64,000 nucleotides of DNA. It comes from DTU072 sp050309775. Its GTDB lineage: Bacteria; Bacillota; Clostridia; Christensenellales; DTU072. How positions within the stretch are numbered: position 1 is the stretch's first letter; each line of letters begins with the position of its first letter. Below the pieces are notes generated by a model, which was not told where the DNA came from, made no database searches, and saw nothing but the letters and a program-made list of their open reading frames with translations. The stretch spans positions 8,492 to 72,491 of the forward strand of contig JBNRMV010000007.1 in the NCBI GenBank assembly GCA_050309775.1, written 5' to 3'. The translations under genes were made by a program, and so were the position numbers. Below are positions 9,103-18,885 of the stretch, one piece after another.

Positions 9103-10164
9103 TTATGCCAAGTCTCTCTTATTTACAATTATATATGTCGATGCGAGGAACAATGCCATATATGCCAAATACACAGGCAACGCAATGAAGAAGTTGCTTC
9201 CGCCGGGAATGGCTCCGCCTATGCCGAAAAAGCCGCCGAAGTTCATCGATGTGCTGAATAGGAATCTTCCCAGCTTCAGCAGGGACAAAAGCGTTGCCGG
9301 CAAGTTCATACTAATCAATATTCCCAGTATGGTGGGTAGCACTCTGTTCCTTGTGACAGCCCCCAGAGCAAAGGCAAATAAGGAATAAGAAAATACCTGA
9401 ATTACGCCTATCATCATGGAGAAAAACAGCATTAACGACTTTGTACTCATAAAAGCGCTTGAGGCATTGAATACTACCAGTATTCTTTGTGACTCCGCTG
9501 CGCCAAACCTTAATAAACCATAGAGATATGCCAAAAGGCTTGTGAATAACAATATAAACGTTGTCATAGTAACCATGGCAAGCAGTTTTGCCGAGGTCAG
9601 CTTGTTTGCAGTAATGGGTCGCATAAACAGCATTTTTAGCGTGCCCGTCCTCATTTCTTGCGCATAGCTACCGGCGCCGATAATTATGCCGTATATTATC
9701 ATTATGGCAAGTAAAATACCAAACATGCTTTTCATAAAGCCTTCTGCCGATTTATCGCTGAACACACTCATTTCGGAGTACAACTCAATATCTACATCAT
9801 ACATTTTGTTTTCTTTTATATGTTCCAAAGCCTTAAGGTATGATTTGGCGGCATAAACGCTATCAAAAGAAGAGCGCAGGTACCATAAACTGCCTTTTGC
9901 ATTTTTTTCTGCTTCTTCCACAGCCTTTTGGGCAATGAGAATTGCGTCGTTTATTGACTGTTCGGAAAACTTTACGGTGTTACCGGAAAAAACATCGGGC
10001 ATTTCGTCATCGAGTTCCGCAGACATTTCATCGGCCATATCCAACATTTTTTCATAAGTGATGGCATATACCGTGACAAACAAAACGACAATAATGGCAA
10101 GAATGAGCAATGTTTTTGGTCTGATAAGTTTTTTTACTTCTCCAACATATACTTTACTGAACAT
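9103..10164 (-). CDS. ABC-2 type exporter permease subunit
   Basis: 353 residues with one N-terminal membrane helix (about residues 17-35), a long polar, acidic extracytoplasmic loop of about 130 residues, then five further helices and a C-terminal one ending at VNKRDLA. This topology is that of ABC-2 permeases that work with a separate ATPase. Its start overlaps the ATPase gene by 11 bp, so the pair forms one transporter. Substrate is not evident; relatives export antibiotics, lipids or peptides or act in Na+ efflux. Confidence 0.85.
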   Translation of the reverse strand: MFSKVYVGEVKKLIRPKTLLILAIIVVLFVTVYAITYEKMLDMADEMSAELDDEMPDVFSGNTVKFSEQSINDAILIAQKAVEEAEKNAKGSLWYLRSSFDSVYAAKSYLKALEHIKENKMYDVDIELYSEMSVFSDKSAEGFMKSMFGILLAIMIIYGIIIGAGSYAQEMRTGTLKMLFMRPITANKLTSAKLLAMVTMTTFILLFTSLLAYLYGLLRFGAAESQRILVVFNASSAFMSTKSLMLFFSMMIGVIQVFSYSLFAFALGAVTRNRVLPTILGILISMNLPATLLSLLKLGRFLFSTSMNFGGFFGIGGAIPGGSNFFIALPVYLAYMALFLASTYIIVNKRDLA

Positions 10165-11134
10165 TGATGCTGCCTCCTTTTGTCAAACTGATAAACAATT
10201 CTTCCAGACTGCCTTCTTTTGTTTGTACTCCATAAATGTTTATGCCGGCAAGCACAAGTTCCCTTGTTATTTCGCTTGTCGCCTTATCGGTGACAAAGGT
10301 CAAAGTGTTTTGGTCTATTGTAGCTGTGATACCGAATTTTTCTTTCAGCAGCGCCGTTGCTTCCGTAGGCTTATCGGTGGTCAACACAAGCGTTTGACCT
10401 TGTGAAAGGTCGGTAAGTTCGGTTATCTTCTTTTCGGCAATGATTTTGCCTTTGTTGATTATGAGTATTCTGTCGCACATAAGCTGCATTTCAGCAAGCT
10501 GGTGAGAGGATACGAGTATAGCCATGTTTTGCTCGTGGGCAAGCCTTTTCAGCAAATCTCTGATATCTTTTATGCCTGCCGGGTCAAGTCCGTTTGCCGG
10601 CTCGTCAAGTATCAGCAATTTTGGATTGTTGAGCAAAGCCTGAGAAATGCCCAATCTTTGTTTCATTCCCAGAGAATATCTCTTTACCTTTTCTTTTTGT
10701 CTTGAGGTCATGCCAACGGTTTCAAGAACTTCGGCTATTCTTTTTTCGTCAAGCTGCCTTTTTTTCAGCTGCCGCGTACTATCGTCATCCATGGTATCCC
10801 TTGGATGCAGCGTGGCAAAATATTTCAGGTTTTCATAACCCGTCCAGTCTACATACAAGTCGGGCGATTCAATGACTCCGCCGACATATTTCATAGCTTG
10901 TTCTCTTTGCGTGGATATGTTGTGCCCCATAATTGATATGGTACCGCTCGTGGGGTGGGCAATGCCGGTTATAATTTTTATGGCAGTGCTTTTGCCGGCT
11001 CCGTTCGGACCCAAAAAGCCGACGACTTCTCCGGCATTTACTTGGAAAGACACATTGTCCACAGCTTTCAACTCTTGTCCGCCGGGTCTTCGGTAAATTT
11101 TTGTAATATTCTTTACTTCTAATACAGGTTGCAT
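10154..11134 (-). CDS. ABC exporter ATP-binding protein
   Basis: 326 residues. Walker A GPNGAGKST (residues 42-50), signature YSLGMKQRLG, Walker B LLILDEPANGLDP and a C-terminal DUF4162-like regulatory region of about 90 residues. This is the CcmA/DrrA-like class that pairs with ABC-2 permeases. A strong AAAGGAGGGG ribosome-binding site precedes ATG. It is the first gene of the unit ATPase-permease-queT. Confidence 0.92.
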   Translation of the reverse strand: MQPVLEVKNITKIYRRPGGQELKAVDNVSFQVNAGEVVGFLGPNGAGKSTAIKIITGIAHPTSGTISIMGHNISTQREQAMKYVGGVIESPDLYVDWTGYENLKYFATLHPRDTMDDDSTRQLKKRQLDEKRIAEVLETVGMTSRQKEKVKRYSLGMKQRLGISQALLNNPKLLILDEPANGLDPAGIKDIRDLLKRLAHEQNMAILVSSHQLAEMQLMCDRILIINKGKIIAEKKITELTDLSQGQTLVLTTDKPTEATALLKEKFGITATIDQNTLTFVTDKATSEITRELVLAGINIYGVQTKEGSLEELFISLTKGGSINVQ

Positions 11135-11160
11135 AACCCCTCCTTTCTCATTATTTGTAA

Positions 11161-11189
11161 ATTATAATTTATTTATTGCCTATTATCAA
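11161..11189 (-). promoter_or_regulatory. Promoter of ABC exporter-queT operon
   Basis: Minus strand TTGATA, 17-nt spacer, TATAAT, about 26 nt upstream of the ATPase ATG. Confidence 0.6.
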
Positions 11190-11223
11190 GGGTTTTCAAT
11201 AGCTCATTAACATTATTTTTTAA

Positions 11224-11253
11224 TAAAAAAGGGTAAAACAATTATTTTACCCT
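11224..11253 (-). terminator. Terminator of the branched-chain amino acid operon
   Basis: On the minus strand a GGGTAAAA/TTTTACCC stem with a 6-nt loop followed by TTTTTT, 37 nt after the leuB stop. Confidence 0.85.
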
Positions 11254-11289
11254 TAATCGTGTATTCAAAAACATAAAATAATGCGCCTG

Positions 11290-12360
11290 TTAAAGTTCGA
11301 CAATAATTTTTTGGGTAATTTCCTTTGTTCCCAAGGGCGTGGTGCCGTTGTCAAGAATGTCGGCGGTGCGGCAGCCCTGCTCCAGCACTTTGTCTACGGC
11401 TTTTTCTATTTCAGCGGCTTCTTGCTCCAGTTTGAAAGAAAAGCGCAGCATCATTGCCACAGACAATATGGTTGCTATGGGATTTGCAAGGTTTTTCCCG
11501 GCAATGTCGGGCGCTGACCCGTGAATGGGCTCATACATGCCTCTGCCCGATTCGCCCAGAGATGCCGACGGCAACAGTCCTATCGAACCGGTGATTTGAG
11601 ACGCTTCGTCGGAAAGTATGTCGCCGAACATATTGCTTGTGACGACAACATCAAACTGCGCCGGGTTTCTTATCAGCTGCATTGCGGCATTATCAACCAG
11701 CATGTCTGTCACCGTCACTTCGGGGTATTCGGCATTGAGGCTATGTACAACCTCCCTCCAAAGTCTGGAACTTTCCAGCACATTTGCCTTGTCAATGCTG
11801 ATTATTTGTTTTTTTCTGCCCATGGCTATCTCATAAGCCGTGCGCGCTATCCTTTCTATTTCCATCTCGCTGTATAGTTCGGTATCATAGGCTTCCATGC
11901 CGTTCTTGCCTTGCTGTCTGCCCCTTTCGCCATAATAGATGCCGCCCGTAAGCTCACGGATAATAATCATATCAAAGCCCCGCTCGGCCACCTCTTTCTT
12001 CAGCGGACAAGCGTCTTTAAGTATGGGCATAAGTCTGGCCGGACGAATGTTGGCATAAAGTCCCAATTCTTTTCTGATGCCAAGAAGCGCTCTTTCGGGT
12101 CTTAAATGACCGGGTAAGGTATCCCATTTCGGTCCGCCCACGGCGCCCAACAATACGCTGTCGCTGCGCAGGCATTTTTCCAGTTCTTGTTTTGGCAAAG
12201 GTTCTCCAAAGCTGTCAATGGCTTTTCCTCCTGCCACAACATATTCATAATTGAACTTGTGGTTATATTTCTTTGCCACTGCGTCAAGTACCAGCAACGC
12301 GGAGTCTATGATTTCCGGACCGATACCGTCGCCGTGAATTACAGCAATATTAAATTCCAT
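11290..12360 (-). CDS. leuB: 3-isopropylmalate dehydrogenase LeuB
   Basis: Oxidative decarboxylation of 3-isopropylmalate to 2-oxoisocaproate (leucine pathway); with citramalate synthase present upstream, it probably also acts on 3-methylmalate in isoleucine synthesis. GDGIGPEI near the N-terminus and NMFGDILSDEASQITGSIG near residue 240 are the family's nucleotide- and metal-binding segments. 356 residues is standard. The start codon shares one base with the leuD stop (TAATG). Last gene of the nine-gene operon. Confidence 0.96.
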   Translation of the reverse strand: MEFNIAVIHGDGIGPEIIDSALLVLDAVAKKYNHKFNYEYVVAGGKAIDSFGEPLPKQELEKCLRSDSVLLGAVGGPKWDTLPGHLRPERALLGIRKELGLYANIRPARLMPILKDACPLKKEVAERGFDMIIIRELTGGIYYGERGRQQGKNGMEAYDTELYSEMEIERIARTAYEIAMGRKKQIISIDKANVLESSRLWREVVHSLNAEYPEVTVTDMLVDNAAMQLIRNPAQFDVVVTSNMFGDILSDEASQITGSIGLLPSASLGESGRGMYEPIHGSAPDIAGKNLANPIATILSVAMMLRFSFKLEQEAAEIEKAVDKVLEQGCRTADILDNGTTPLGTKEITQKIIVEL

Positions 12361-12839
12361 TATTTACCCTCCCCCAAAGCCTTGAGCAGTCCGCCTTTAT
12401 CTATGATATTTTGCAAAAAGGGCGGGAATGGAGGAAACTCGCCTGTCGTGCGTTTGGTGAGATTCTTAAGTTCTCCCTTGTCAAAATCCACCTCCAGCAT
12501 GTCTCCTTCGTCTATGTCGCCGTCAAATTCTATGATGGCAAGCCCCGTGTTTATGGCATTGCGATAAAAAATCCGCGCAAAACTCTTGGCTATGACACAG
12601 GCTATACCCGACGCTTTTATGGCTATCGGAGCATGTTCTCTTGATGAGCCGCAACCAAAGTTTGCTCCGGCAACCATAATGTCGCCCGGGCGTACCCTTG
12701 AAACAAAGGTTTTGTCAAGGTCTTCCATGCAATGCGCGGCAAGTTCGGCTTCGTTACTGGTGGTCAGATATCTTGCAGGTATGATTACATCTGTGTCGAC
12801 ATTGTCGCCGTATTTTATTACTTTTCCTGTTATTTTCAT
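12360..12839 (-). CDS. leuD: 3-isopropylmalate dehydratase small subunit LeuD
   Basis: Small (swivel) subunit of isopropylmalate isomerase. GDNVDTDVIIPARYL and GANFGCGSSREHAPIA are the substrate-recognition segments. At 159 residues it belongs to the short clostridial/archaeal LeuD type, consistent with the short LeuC partner. It starts 9 bp after leuC. Confidence 0.95.
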   Translation of the reverse strand: MKITGKVIKYGDNVDTDVIIPARYLTTSNEAELAAHCMEDLDKTFVSRVRPGDIMVAGANFGCGSSREHAPIAIKASGIACVIAKSFARIFYRNAINTGLAIIEFDGDIDEGDMLEVDFDKGELKNLTKRTTGEFPPFPPFLQNIIDKGGLLKALGEGK

Positions 12840-12848
12840 TTTTTCCTC

Positions 12849-14111
12849 CTATATGAGTTCGGACGGTTGAGTTATTTTTCCCGTCAATGCAGACGCTGCG
12901 GCAACTGCGGGAGACGCAAGATAAACCTCGCTTTCGGGGTGTCCCATTCTGCCGATAAAATTCCTGTTGGTGGTGGCTACGCACCTTTCGCCTTTAGCCA
13001 ATATTCCCATATGTCCGCCAAGGCAGGGTCCGCAAGTGGGGGTCGAGACTATGCAGCCGGCATTTATGAAATCCTTTATATACCCTGCTTCCAGTATGTC
13101 AAGGTATATCTTCTGGGTTGAGGGGATAATCAGCGTACGCACTCTCTTGTTGACTTTTTTGCCGCGCAAAATGTTTGCGGCTATCTCAAAGTCAGAAAAT
13201 CTGCCGTTTGTGCAAGAGCCAATGACTACTTGGTCAATCTTTATGTCGCCTATGTAGTCAAAGGTCCTTGTGTTTGAGGGCAAATGAGGGAAAGCAACCG
13301 TGGGTTTTATTTGCGCCAAATCAATGTCATATACTTCGTCGTATTCTGCATTGTCGTCGGCGGCAAAAATCCTCGGCTGTTTCTTACTGTGCGCCTCAAT
13401 GTATTCCAGCGTCTTTTCGTCAACGGGGAAGATGCCGTTCTTTGCGCCAGCCTCTATCGCCATATTGCATATGGTGAAACGGTCGTCCATTGAAAGGCTT
13501 TGTACGCCTTCTCCGGAAAATTCCATAGACTTATAGAGCGCTCCGTCAACGCCTATTTTGCCGATAATATGCAAAATGACATCTTTGCCGCTTGCCCAAC
13601 CGCTGAGTTTGTTCTTCAAATTAAATTTTATTGCGCCGGGAACTTTGAACCATGCTTTGCCGTAGGACATTCCTGCCGCCATATCCGTCGAGCCGACGCC
13701 CGTCGAAAATGCGCCAAGCGCTCCGTATGTGCAGGTATGGCTGTCTGCGCCAATGACCAAATCGCCGGCGACAACCAATCCTTTTTCGGGGAGTAATGAG
13801 TGTTCAACGCCCATTTCTCCGACATCAAAAAAGTTTTCTATGCCCTTTTCGTCGGCAAACTCCCGAACTACCTTAACCTGCTCGGCTGCCTTTATGTCCT
13901 TGTTCGGCGTGAAGTGGTCCATGACCAGGGCAATTTTTTTGCAATCAAAAACGCAGTCACAGTTGGCTTTTCTGAACTCTTTTATGGCTACCGGTGAGGT
14001 GACATCGTTGCCCAGCACCAAGTCCAAATCCGCCATAATCAATTCGCCTTTTTTTACGCTTTGCTTTCCGCTATGCGCGGCAAGAATTTTTTGTGTCATA
14101 GTCATTGCCAT
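12849..14111 (-). CDS. leuC: 3-isopropylmalate dehydratase large subunit LeuC
   Basis: [4Fe-4S] aconitase-superfamily subunit that isomerises 2- to 3-isopropylmalate, and here probably citramalate to 3-methylmalate. Cluster ligands are visible in GSCTNGRFSD and CGPCLGGHMG; GADSHTCTYGALGAFSTG is the conserved active-site loop. At 420 residues it is the short (LeuC2-like) type rather than the 465-residue enterobacterial type. ATG overlaps the cimA end by 10 bp and is preceded by GAGGTG. Confidence 0.95.
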   Translation of the reverse strand: MAMTMTQKILAAHSGKQSVKKGELIMADLDLVLGNDVTSPVAIKEFRKANCDCVFDCKKIALVMDHFTPNKDIKAAEQVKVVREFADEKGIENFFDVGEMGVEHSLLPEKGLVVAGDLVIGADSHTCTYGALGAFSTGVGSTDMAAGMSYGKAWFKVPGAIKFNLKNKLSGWASGKDVILHIIGKIGVDGALYKSMEFSGEGVQSLSMDDRFTICNMAIEAGAKNGIFPVDEKTLEYIEAHSKKQPRIFAADDNAEYDEVYDIDLAQIKPTVAFPHLPSNTRTFDYIGDIKIDQVVIGSCTNGRFSDFEIAANILRGKKVNKRVRTLIIPSTQKIYLDILEAGYIKDFINAGCIVSTPTCGPCLGGHMGILAKGERCVATTNRNFIGRMGHPESEVYLASPAVAAASALTGKITQPSELI

Positions 14112-15679
14112 TTTTTCACCTCTTTTTTGTTGAGAATATATTCTATTGAATCGACAAGCGCAATCCAGCTTGCCTCGATTATGTCGGTGGATACGCCAAC
14201 CGTCGTCCAGATTTCTTCGCCGTCCGTGCTGTCAATGAGAACCCGAACTTTGGCGGCTGTGGCTTTCTCTGCGGCAAGTACGCGCACCTTGTAGTCTATC
14301 AAATGCACCTTTTCAAGCTGCGGATAAAAGACGCTCAACGCCTTTCTCAATGCAATGTCAAGCGCATGCACCGGACCATTGCCGTTTGCGGCAACAGTTT
14401 CTTTGCGCCCGTCAACCTCAATCTTCAACATTGCGTATGCGCTGGTTTCGCCGTCGGGACATGGGAACTCTCCAGCCGTCTTATACATACTTAATTTGAA
14501 ATGCGGTTTGTACCTGCCAAGAATGTTCAGCACAACCAGTTCAAAACTGGCGTCCGCCGATTCAAACTGATAGCCCTCATGCTCAAGTTCCTTTATTCTC
14601 TTGACTATCTCCGCCGTTTCGGGAGAACTCTTTGTCAAGCCCTCAATTCCCGAAAGTTTTGCCAATACCGTCGTTCTGCCCGACACCTCGCTCATAAGGA
14701 ATCTGCGCTTGTTGCCGACTGTTTCGGGCGCAACATGTTCAAAGGTATGGGCGCATTTGTTGACGCCGTCTATATGCATGCCTCCCTTGTGCGCAAAGGC
14801 GCTACCACCCGTATAAGGCTTGTTGGCCGGCATAATCAAATTGGATACTTCATAAAGCCTTATGACTGTATCTGACAGCGTTTGCAAGTCACCCTCAACA
14901 CATTTGTAGCCTTTTTTTAGTTGCAAATTGGCAATTATTGTACTTAAATCCGCATTTCCGCACCTTTCGCCAATACCGATAAATGTTCCCTGAACATGCG
15001 TAACACCGGCATCTATGGCAACCATAGAGCTTGCAACTGCGCAGCCTATGTCATTGTGGCAATGGATACCCAGCCTTCTTCCGGGGAACCTTTCGGCTGC
15101 CTTTTTTGTGATTTCATAAATCTCTTGGGGGAAGCAACCGCCGTTTGTGTCGCAAAGGCACAACACATCGGCGCCTGCCCTATCTGCCGCCGCCAACACT
15201 TCCACGGCATATTCAGGATTGGCTTTGTAGCCGTCATAAAAATGCTCTGCATCAAATATAACTTCCTTGCCCTTTTCTTTGAAAAAGTGCAGCGTGTCAT
15301 ATATCAGTTCAAGGTTTTCTTCCAGCGTAGCATGCAATATCTCGGTGATATGTAAATCCCAACTTTTGCCGAATATGGCAACGGCTTTTGTATCAGCATT
15401 GAGCAGCGACATTACATTGCAGTCATCTTCTACCTTCAGGTTTTTTCTGCGTGTGCTACCAAAAGCGCACAAAGTAGCGTTTTTTAGCTGAATTTGCGCG
15501 GCTTTCTCAAAAAACTCTATATCTTTGGGGTTGGAGCCGGGGTTGCCTGCCTCGATATATTTCACGCCGAAAGCGTCAAGCGCTTTTATGATATTCAGCT
15601 TGTCTTGTACTGAGAAAGATATGCCTTCACTCTGCGCCCCGTCTCTTAAGGTGCTGTCAAATATTTCTATCGTTTTCAT
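14102..15679 (-). CDS. cimA: (R)-citramalate synthase CimA
   Basis: Condenses pyruvate with acetyl-CoA to citramalate, the threonine-independent entry into isoleucine synthesis. It is a HMGL-like TIM barrel (FDSTLRDGAQSEGISFS at the N-terminus, metal ligands in GIHCHNDIGCA) followed by a LeuA dimer/regulatory domain ending near KKEVKKWQ. The GAQSEGIS variant of the LeuA GEQAPG motif and the 525-residue length mark CimA-type enzymes, and LeuA proper is the adjacent gene. No ilvA (threonine deaminase) is present in this operon. Confidence 0.92.
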   Translation of the reverse strand: MKTIEIFDSTLRDGAQSEGISFSVQDKLNIIKALDAFGVKYIEAGNPGSNPKDIEFFEKAAQIQLKNATLCAFGSTRRKNLKVEDDCNVMSLLNADTKAVAIFGKSWDLHITEILHATLEENLELIYDTLHFFKEKGKEVIFDAEHFYDGYKANPEYAVEVLAAADRAGADVLCLCDTNGGCFPQEIYEITKKAAERFPGRRLGIHCHNDIGCAVASSMVAIDAGVTHVQGTFIGIGERCGNADLSTIIANLQLKKGYKCVEGDLQTLSDTVIRLYEVSNLIMPANKPYTGGSAFAHKGGMHIDGVNKCAHTFEHVAPETVGNKRRFLMSEVSGRTTVLAKLSGIEGLTKSSPETAEIVKRIKELEHEGYQFESADASFELVVLNILGRYKPHFKLSMYKTAGEFPCPDGETSAYAMLKIEVDGRKETVAANGNGPVHALDIALRKALSVFYPQLEKVHLIDYKVRVLAAEKATAAKVRVLIDSTDGEEIWTTVGVSTDIIEASWIALVDSIEYILNKKEVKKWQ

Positions 15680-15694
15680 TTTGTTCCCTTTTGT

Positions 15695-17197
15695 TTATAT
15701 CAATTTGTTCATGCCGTTTATGTATGCCAGTAAGCTGGACTCAATGATATCGGTCGACAGCCCTCTGCCTGTAACAACTTCATCTCCGCACTTAATTCGG
15801 ACGACAACTTCGCCCAGCGCGTCTTTGCCTTCGGTAATAGAGCGTATGGCATAATCTTCAAGGCTATGCTCGGGCGCTTTGAGAATCTTGTCTATGGCGT
15901 TGTATGCGGCGTCTATTGGTCCGTCGCCGATGGCCACTTCTTCATATGTGCTTTCTCCGTCGCTCAGCTGAACAACAGCGTTTGTGGTAATATAATTGCC
16001 TGTATTGACGGTAAATCTATCAAGTTTGTAGCCTTTTTTGGTTATTTCTTTTTCGGTGTGGTCAAGTAAGGCTTCCAAGTCAAGGTCGTTTATTGTTTTT
16101 TTCTTGTCGGCAAGGGCTTTGAACTTTATGAAAAAGGCTTCCATTTCGTCCTTGGATAAATCATAGCCCAGTTCCTGAAGACGGGTTTCTATGGCATGCT
16201 TGCCGCTGTGCTTGCCAAATACCATGTTGTTCTTTGGCAACCCAATAGATTCAGGGGTCATAATCTCATAGGTTTCACGATTTGCCAACACTCCGTGCTG
16301 ATGTATGCCTGCTTCATGCGCAAAGGCATTGCCGCCCACTATGGCTTTGTTCAGCGGAGAATAAAGTCCCAGCACATTATAAACCAACTTACTGGTACGG
16401 AAAATCTGCGAAGTGTCTATGTTCGTATAGCCGTTGTAGACATTCTTTCTGGTGTTAAGTGCCATAACGACTTCTTCAAGCGCAGCGTTGCCTGCCCTTT
16501 CGCCCAGACCGTTGACGGTACACTCCACCTGTGTTGCGCCGGCGGCTACCGCTGCCAAAGAGTTGGCTACCGCCATGCCCAAATCATTGTGACAATGTAC
16601 GGATATCTCGGCCTTATGAATGTTGTCGACATTGTTCACCAAATAGGTTATGAGGTCGCCCATTTCCGTCGGCGTGGTATATCCGACGGTGTCGGGAATG
16701 TTGACCACCGTCGCGCCTGCCTTTATGGCGGCTCGCACTGCCTTGGCAAGGAACTGTCTATCGCTTCTGGTGGCGTCCTCGGCGGAAAATTCCACATCAT
16801 TTATAAAACTTTTGGCATAGGATACCATGTCGGTTATGCTTTCCAATACTTTGTCCTCAGTCATCTTCAGCTTGTACTGCATATGTATGGGTGAGGTGGC
16901 TATGAAAGTATGAATTCTGGGGCTTACGGCTCCCTTAAGCGCCTCATATGCACTCTCAATGTCCTTTTTTACGGCACGGGCAAGGCTGGCAACAGATGCG
17001 TTCTTTACGGTGTTTGCAATAGTTTTTACGGCATCAAAGTCGCCCTTGGATATGACGGCAAAGCCTGCTTCCATGACATCTACACGCAGCTTTTCCAAAG
17101 CCAACGCAACTTCTATCTTTTCGTCAAGGTGCATGCTACAGCCGGGCGCTTGTTCTCCGTCTCTCAATGTTGTGTCAAAAATCTTTATTCTGTTCAT
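15695..17197 (-). CDS. leuA: 2-isopropylmalate synthase LeuA
   Basis: Condenses acetyl-CoA with 2-oxoisovalerate, first committed step to leucine. FDTTLRDGEQAPGCS is the N-terminal catalytic signature; SVHCHNDLGMAVANSLAA carries metal-binding His. The C-terminal part (residues about 390-500) is the LeuA allosteric domain with GDGPIDAAYNAIDK, implying leucine feedback inhibition. 500 residues. Located between ilvD and cimA with short gaps. Confidence 0.95.
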   Translation of the reverse strand: MNRIKIFDTTLRDGEQAPGCSMHLDEKIEVALALEKLRVDVMEAGFAVISKGDFDAVKTIANTVKNASVASLARAVKKDIESAYEALKGAVSPRIHTFIATSPIHMQYKLKMTEDKVLESITDMVSYAKSFINDVEFSAEDATRSDRQFLAKAVRAAIKAGATVVNIPDTVGYTTPTEMGDLITYLVNNVDNIHKAEISVHCHNDLGMAVANSLAAVAAGATQVECTVNGLGERAGNAALEEVVMALNTRKNVYNGYTNIDTSQIFRTSKLVYNVLGLYSPLNKAIVGGNAFAHEAGIHQHGVLANRETYEIMTPESIGLPKNNMVFGKHSGKHAIETRLQELGYDLSKDEMEAFFIKFKALADKKKTINDLDLEALLDHTEKEITKKGYKLDRFTVNTGNYITTNAVVQLSDGESTYEEVAIGDGPIDAAYNAIDKILKAPEHSLEDYAIRSITEGKDALGEVVVRIKCGDEVVTGRGLSTDIIESSLLAYINGMNKLI

Positions 17198-17206
17198 ATG
17201 CTCCTC

Positions 17207-18865
17207 CTACTTAAATGTAGCGCCTGTATCTGCCGAACCTACCTGCTGCGCATATCTTTTTAGGTAGCCGCTCAACTCGGGTTGCGCCTTAAGCTGTTTT
17301 GTTTGTTTGCGCTTGTTCATTTCTTCATCTGTTATGTCAAGCCTTATGGAATAATTGTTGATATCAATATCGATAATGTCGCCGTTCTCGATATAGGCTA
17401 TTTCGCCGCCCTCTCTTGCTTCGGGGGAGATATGCCCTATTGCCGCGCCTCTTGTAGCTCCGGAAAATCTTCCGTCGGTCAGTAGCGCAACATCTGCGTC
17501 AAGTCCCATACCGGCTATTGCAGAAGTAGGGGAAAGCATTTCCCTCATACCCGGACCTCCTGCAGGACCTTCATATCTTATGACAACGGCATCGCCTTTT
17601 TTTATTTTGCCGCCATAAATTGCCGCCGTTGCTTCATCTTCGCTGTCAAACACCTTGGCTACGCCGCGGAATTTCAGCATATTTGGCGCAACCGCGCTCC
17701 TCTTAACTACGGCGCCTTTCGTTGCTATGTTGCCATAAAGTATAGCCAGACCGCCGGTTTGGCTGTACGCTTCTTCCAACGGACGGATTATTTCGCTATT
17801 ACGCACTCTGGCGGCCAATATGTTTTGCTCGACAGTGCCGCTGACGGTAGGTAGCGTCACATCAAGCAAATTCCGTCTTGCCAGCTCTTTCATTACTGCC
17901 TGTATGCCGCCGGCGTGGTGCAAGTCCTGTACATGATACTTGCCGGAAGGCGCCAGTTTGCATATGTTCGGCGTCGCCGAACTTATTTCGTTTATCATTT
18001 GCAACTCAAAAGGCACTGCGGCTTCCTTTGCTATTGCGGCAAGGTGCAGCACTGTGTTTGACGAACAGCCCAGCGCCATATCGACAGTCAATGCATTTTT
18101 TATTGCTTTTGCGTTTATTATTTGCCTTGCGGTAATATTTTTTTGTACCAGATCCATTATTTTTTCGCCGGTGGCTTTTGCAAGTCTTATTCTTTCGGAA
18201 TATACCGCCGGGATAGTGCCGTTCTTGGGCAAGGCAATGCCTATAGCTTCGCTCAGACAGTTCATCGAATTGGCGGTAAACATACCAGAACATGAGCCGC
18301 ATGTCGGACAAGCATATTCTTCGATTTCGTCCAGCTCCTCGACAGTGATTTTGCCGACTTTCAGCTTGCCTACGCCCTCAAAAACGCTGTTAAGGTCAAG
18401 ATATTCTCCTCTCTCATCGGCAATTGAAAGCATGGCGCCGCCCGATACAAAAATTGAAGGCAAATTCAGCCTGACTGCCGCCATAAGCATGCCGGGAACG
18501 ATTTTGTCGCAATTGGGAATAAAAACCAACCCGTCAAAGCGGTGCGCCCTTGCCATACATTCTATGCTGTCGGCAATAAGCTCCCTTGTGCATAGAGAAT
18601 ATTTCATGCCTTCATGCGCCATGGCTATGCCGTCGCAAACACCTATCGTGTTGAACTCGCGCGGCGTACCTCCGGCAGCCAGCACTCCGTCTTTTACGGC
18701 GCGCGCTATTTCATTCAGGTGTGTATGCCCCGGCACAATCTCATTAAATGAGTTTACTATGCCTATTAGCGGCTTGGACATCTCGCTTTTTGACATGCCG
18801 CAAGCCTTAAGCAACGAACGGTGAGGCGCTCTTTCCTCGCCGGTTTTGATGCTGTCCGAATTCAT
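17207..18865 (-). CDS. ilvD: Dihydroxy-acid dehydratase IlvD
   Basis: Dehydrates dihydroxyisovalerate and dihydroxymethylvalerate to the 2-oxo acids of valine and isoleucine; Fe-S enzyme. Cysteines for the cluster are in GVCDGIAMAHEGM, PNCDKIVPGM and CPTCGSCSGMFTANSMN. Length 552 is standard. Its end is 10 bp from leuA. Confidence 0.96.
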   Translation of the reverse strand: MNSDSIKTGEERAPHRSLLKACGMSKSEMSKPLIGIVNSFNEIVPGHTHLNEIARAVKDGVLAAGGTPREFNTIGVCDGIAMAHEGMKYSLCTRELIADSIECMARAHRFDGLVFIPNCDKIVPGMLMAAVRLNLPSIFVSGGAMLSIADERGEYLDLNSVFEGVGKLKVGKITVEELDEIEEYACPTCGSCSGMFTANSMNCLSEAIGIALPKNGTIPAVYSERIRLAKATGEKIMDLVQKNITARQIINAKAIKNALTVDMALGCSSNTVLHLAAIAKEAAVPFELQMINEISSATPNICKLAPSGKYHVQDLHHAGGIQAVMKELARRNLLDVTLPTVSGTVEQNILAARVRNSEIIRPLEEAYSQTGGLAILYGNIATKGAVVKRSAVAPNMLKFRGVAKVFDSEDEATAAIYGGKIKKGDAVVIRYEGPAGGPGMREMLSPTSAIAGMGLDADVALLTDGRFSGATRGAAIGHISPEAREGGEIAYIENGDIIDIDINNYSIRLDITDEEMNKRKQTKQLKAQPELSGYLKRYAQQVGSADTGATFK

Positions 18866-18885
18866 AATGACTCCTTGTTTTGTTC

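Noticed and set aside
15046..15300. Short antisense frames within cimA and leuA
   Set aside because: No ribosome-binding sites, inside conserved coding sequence.
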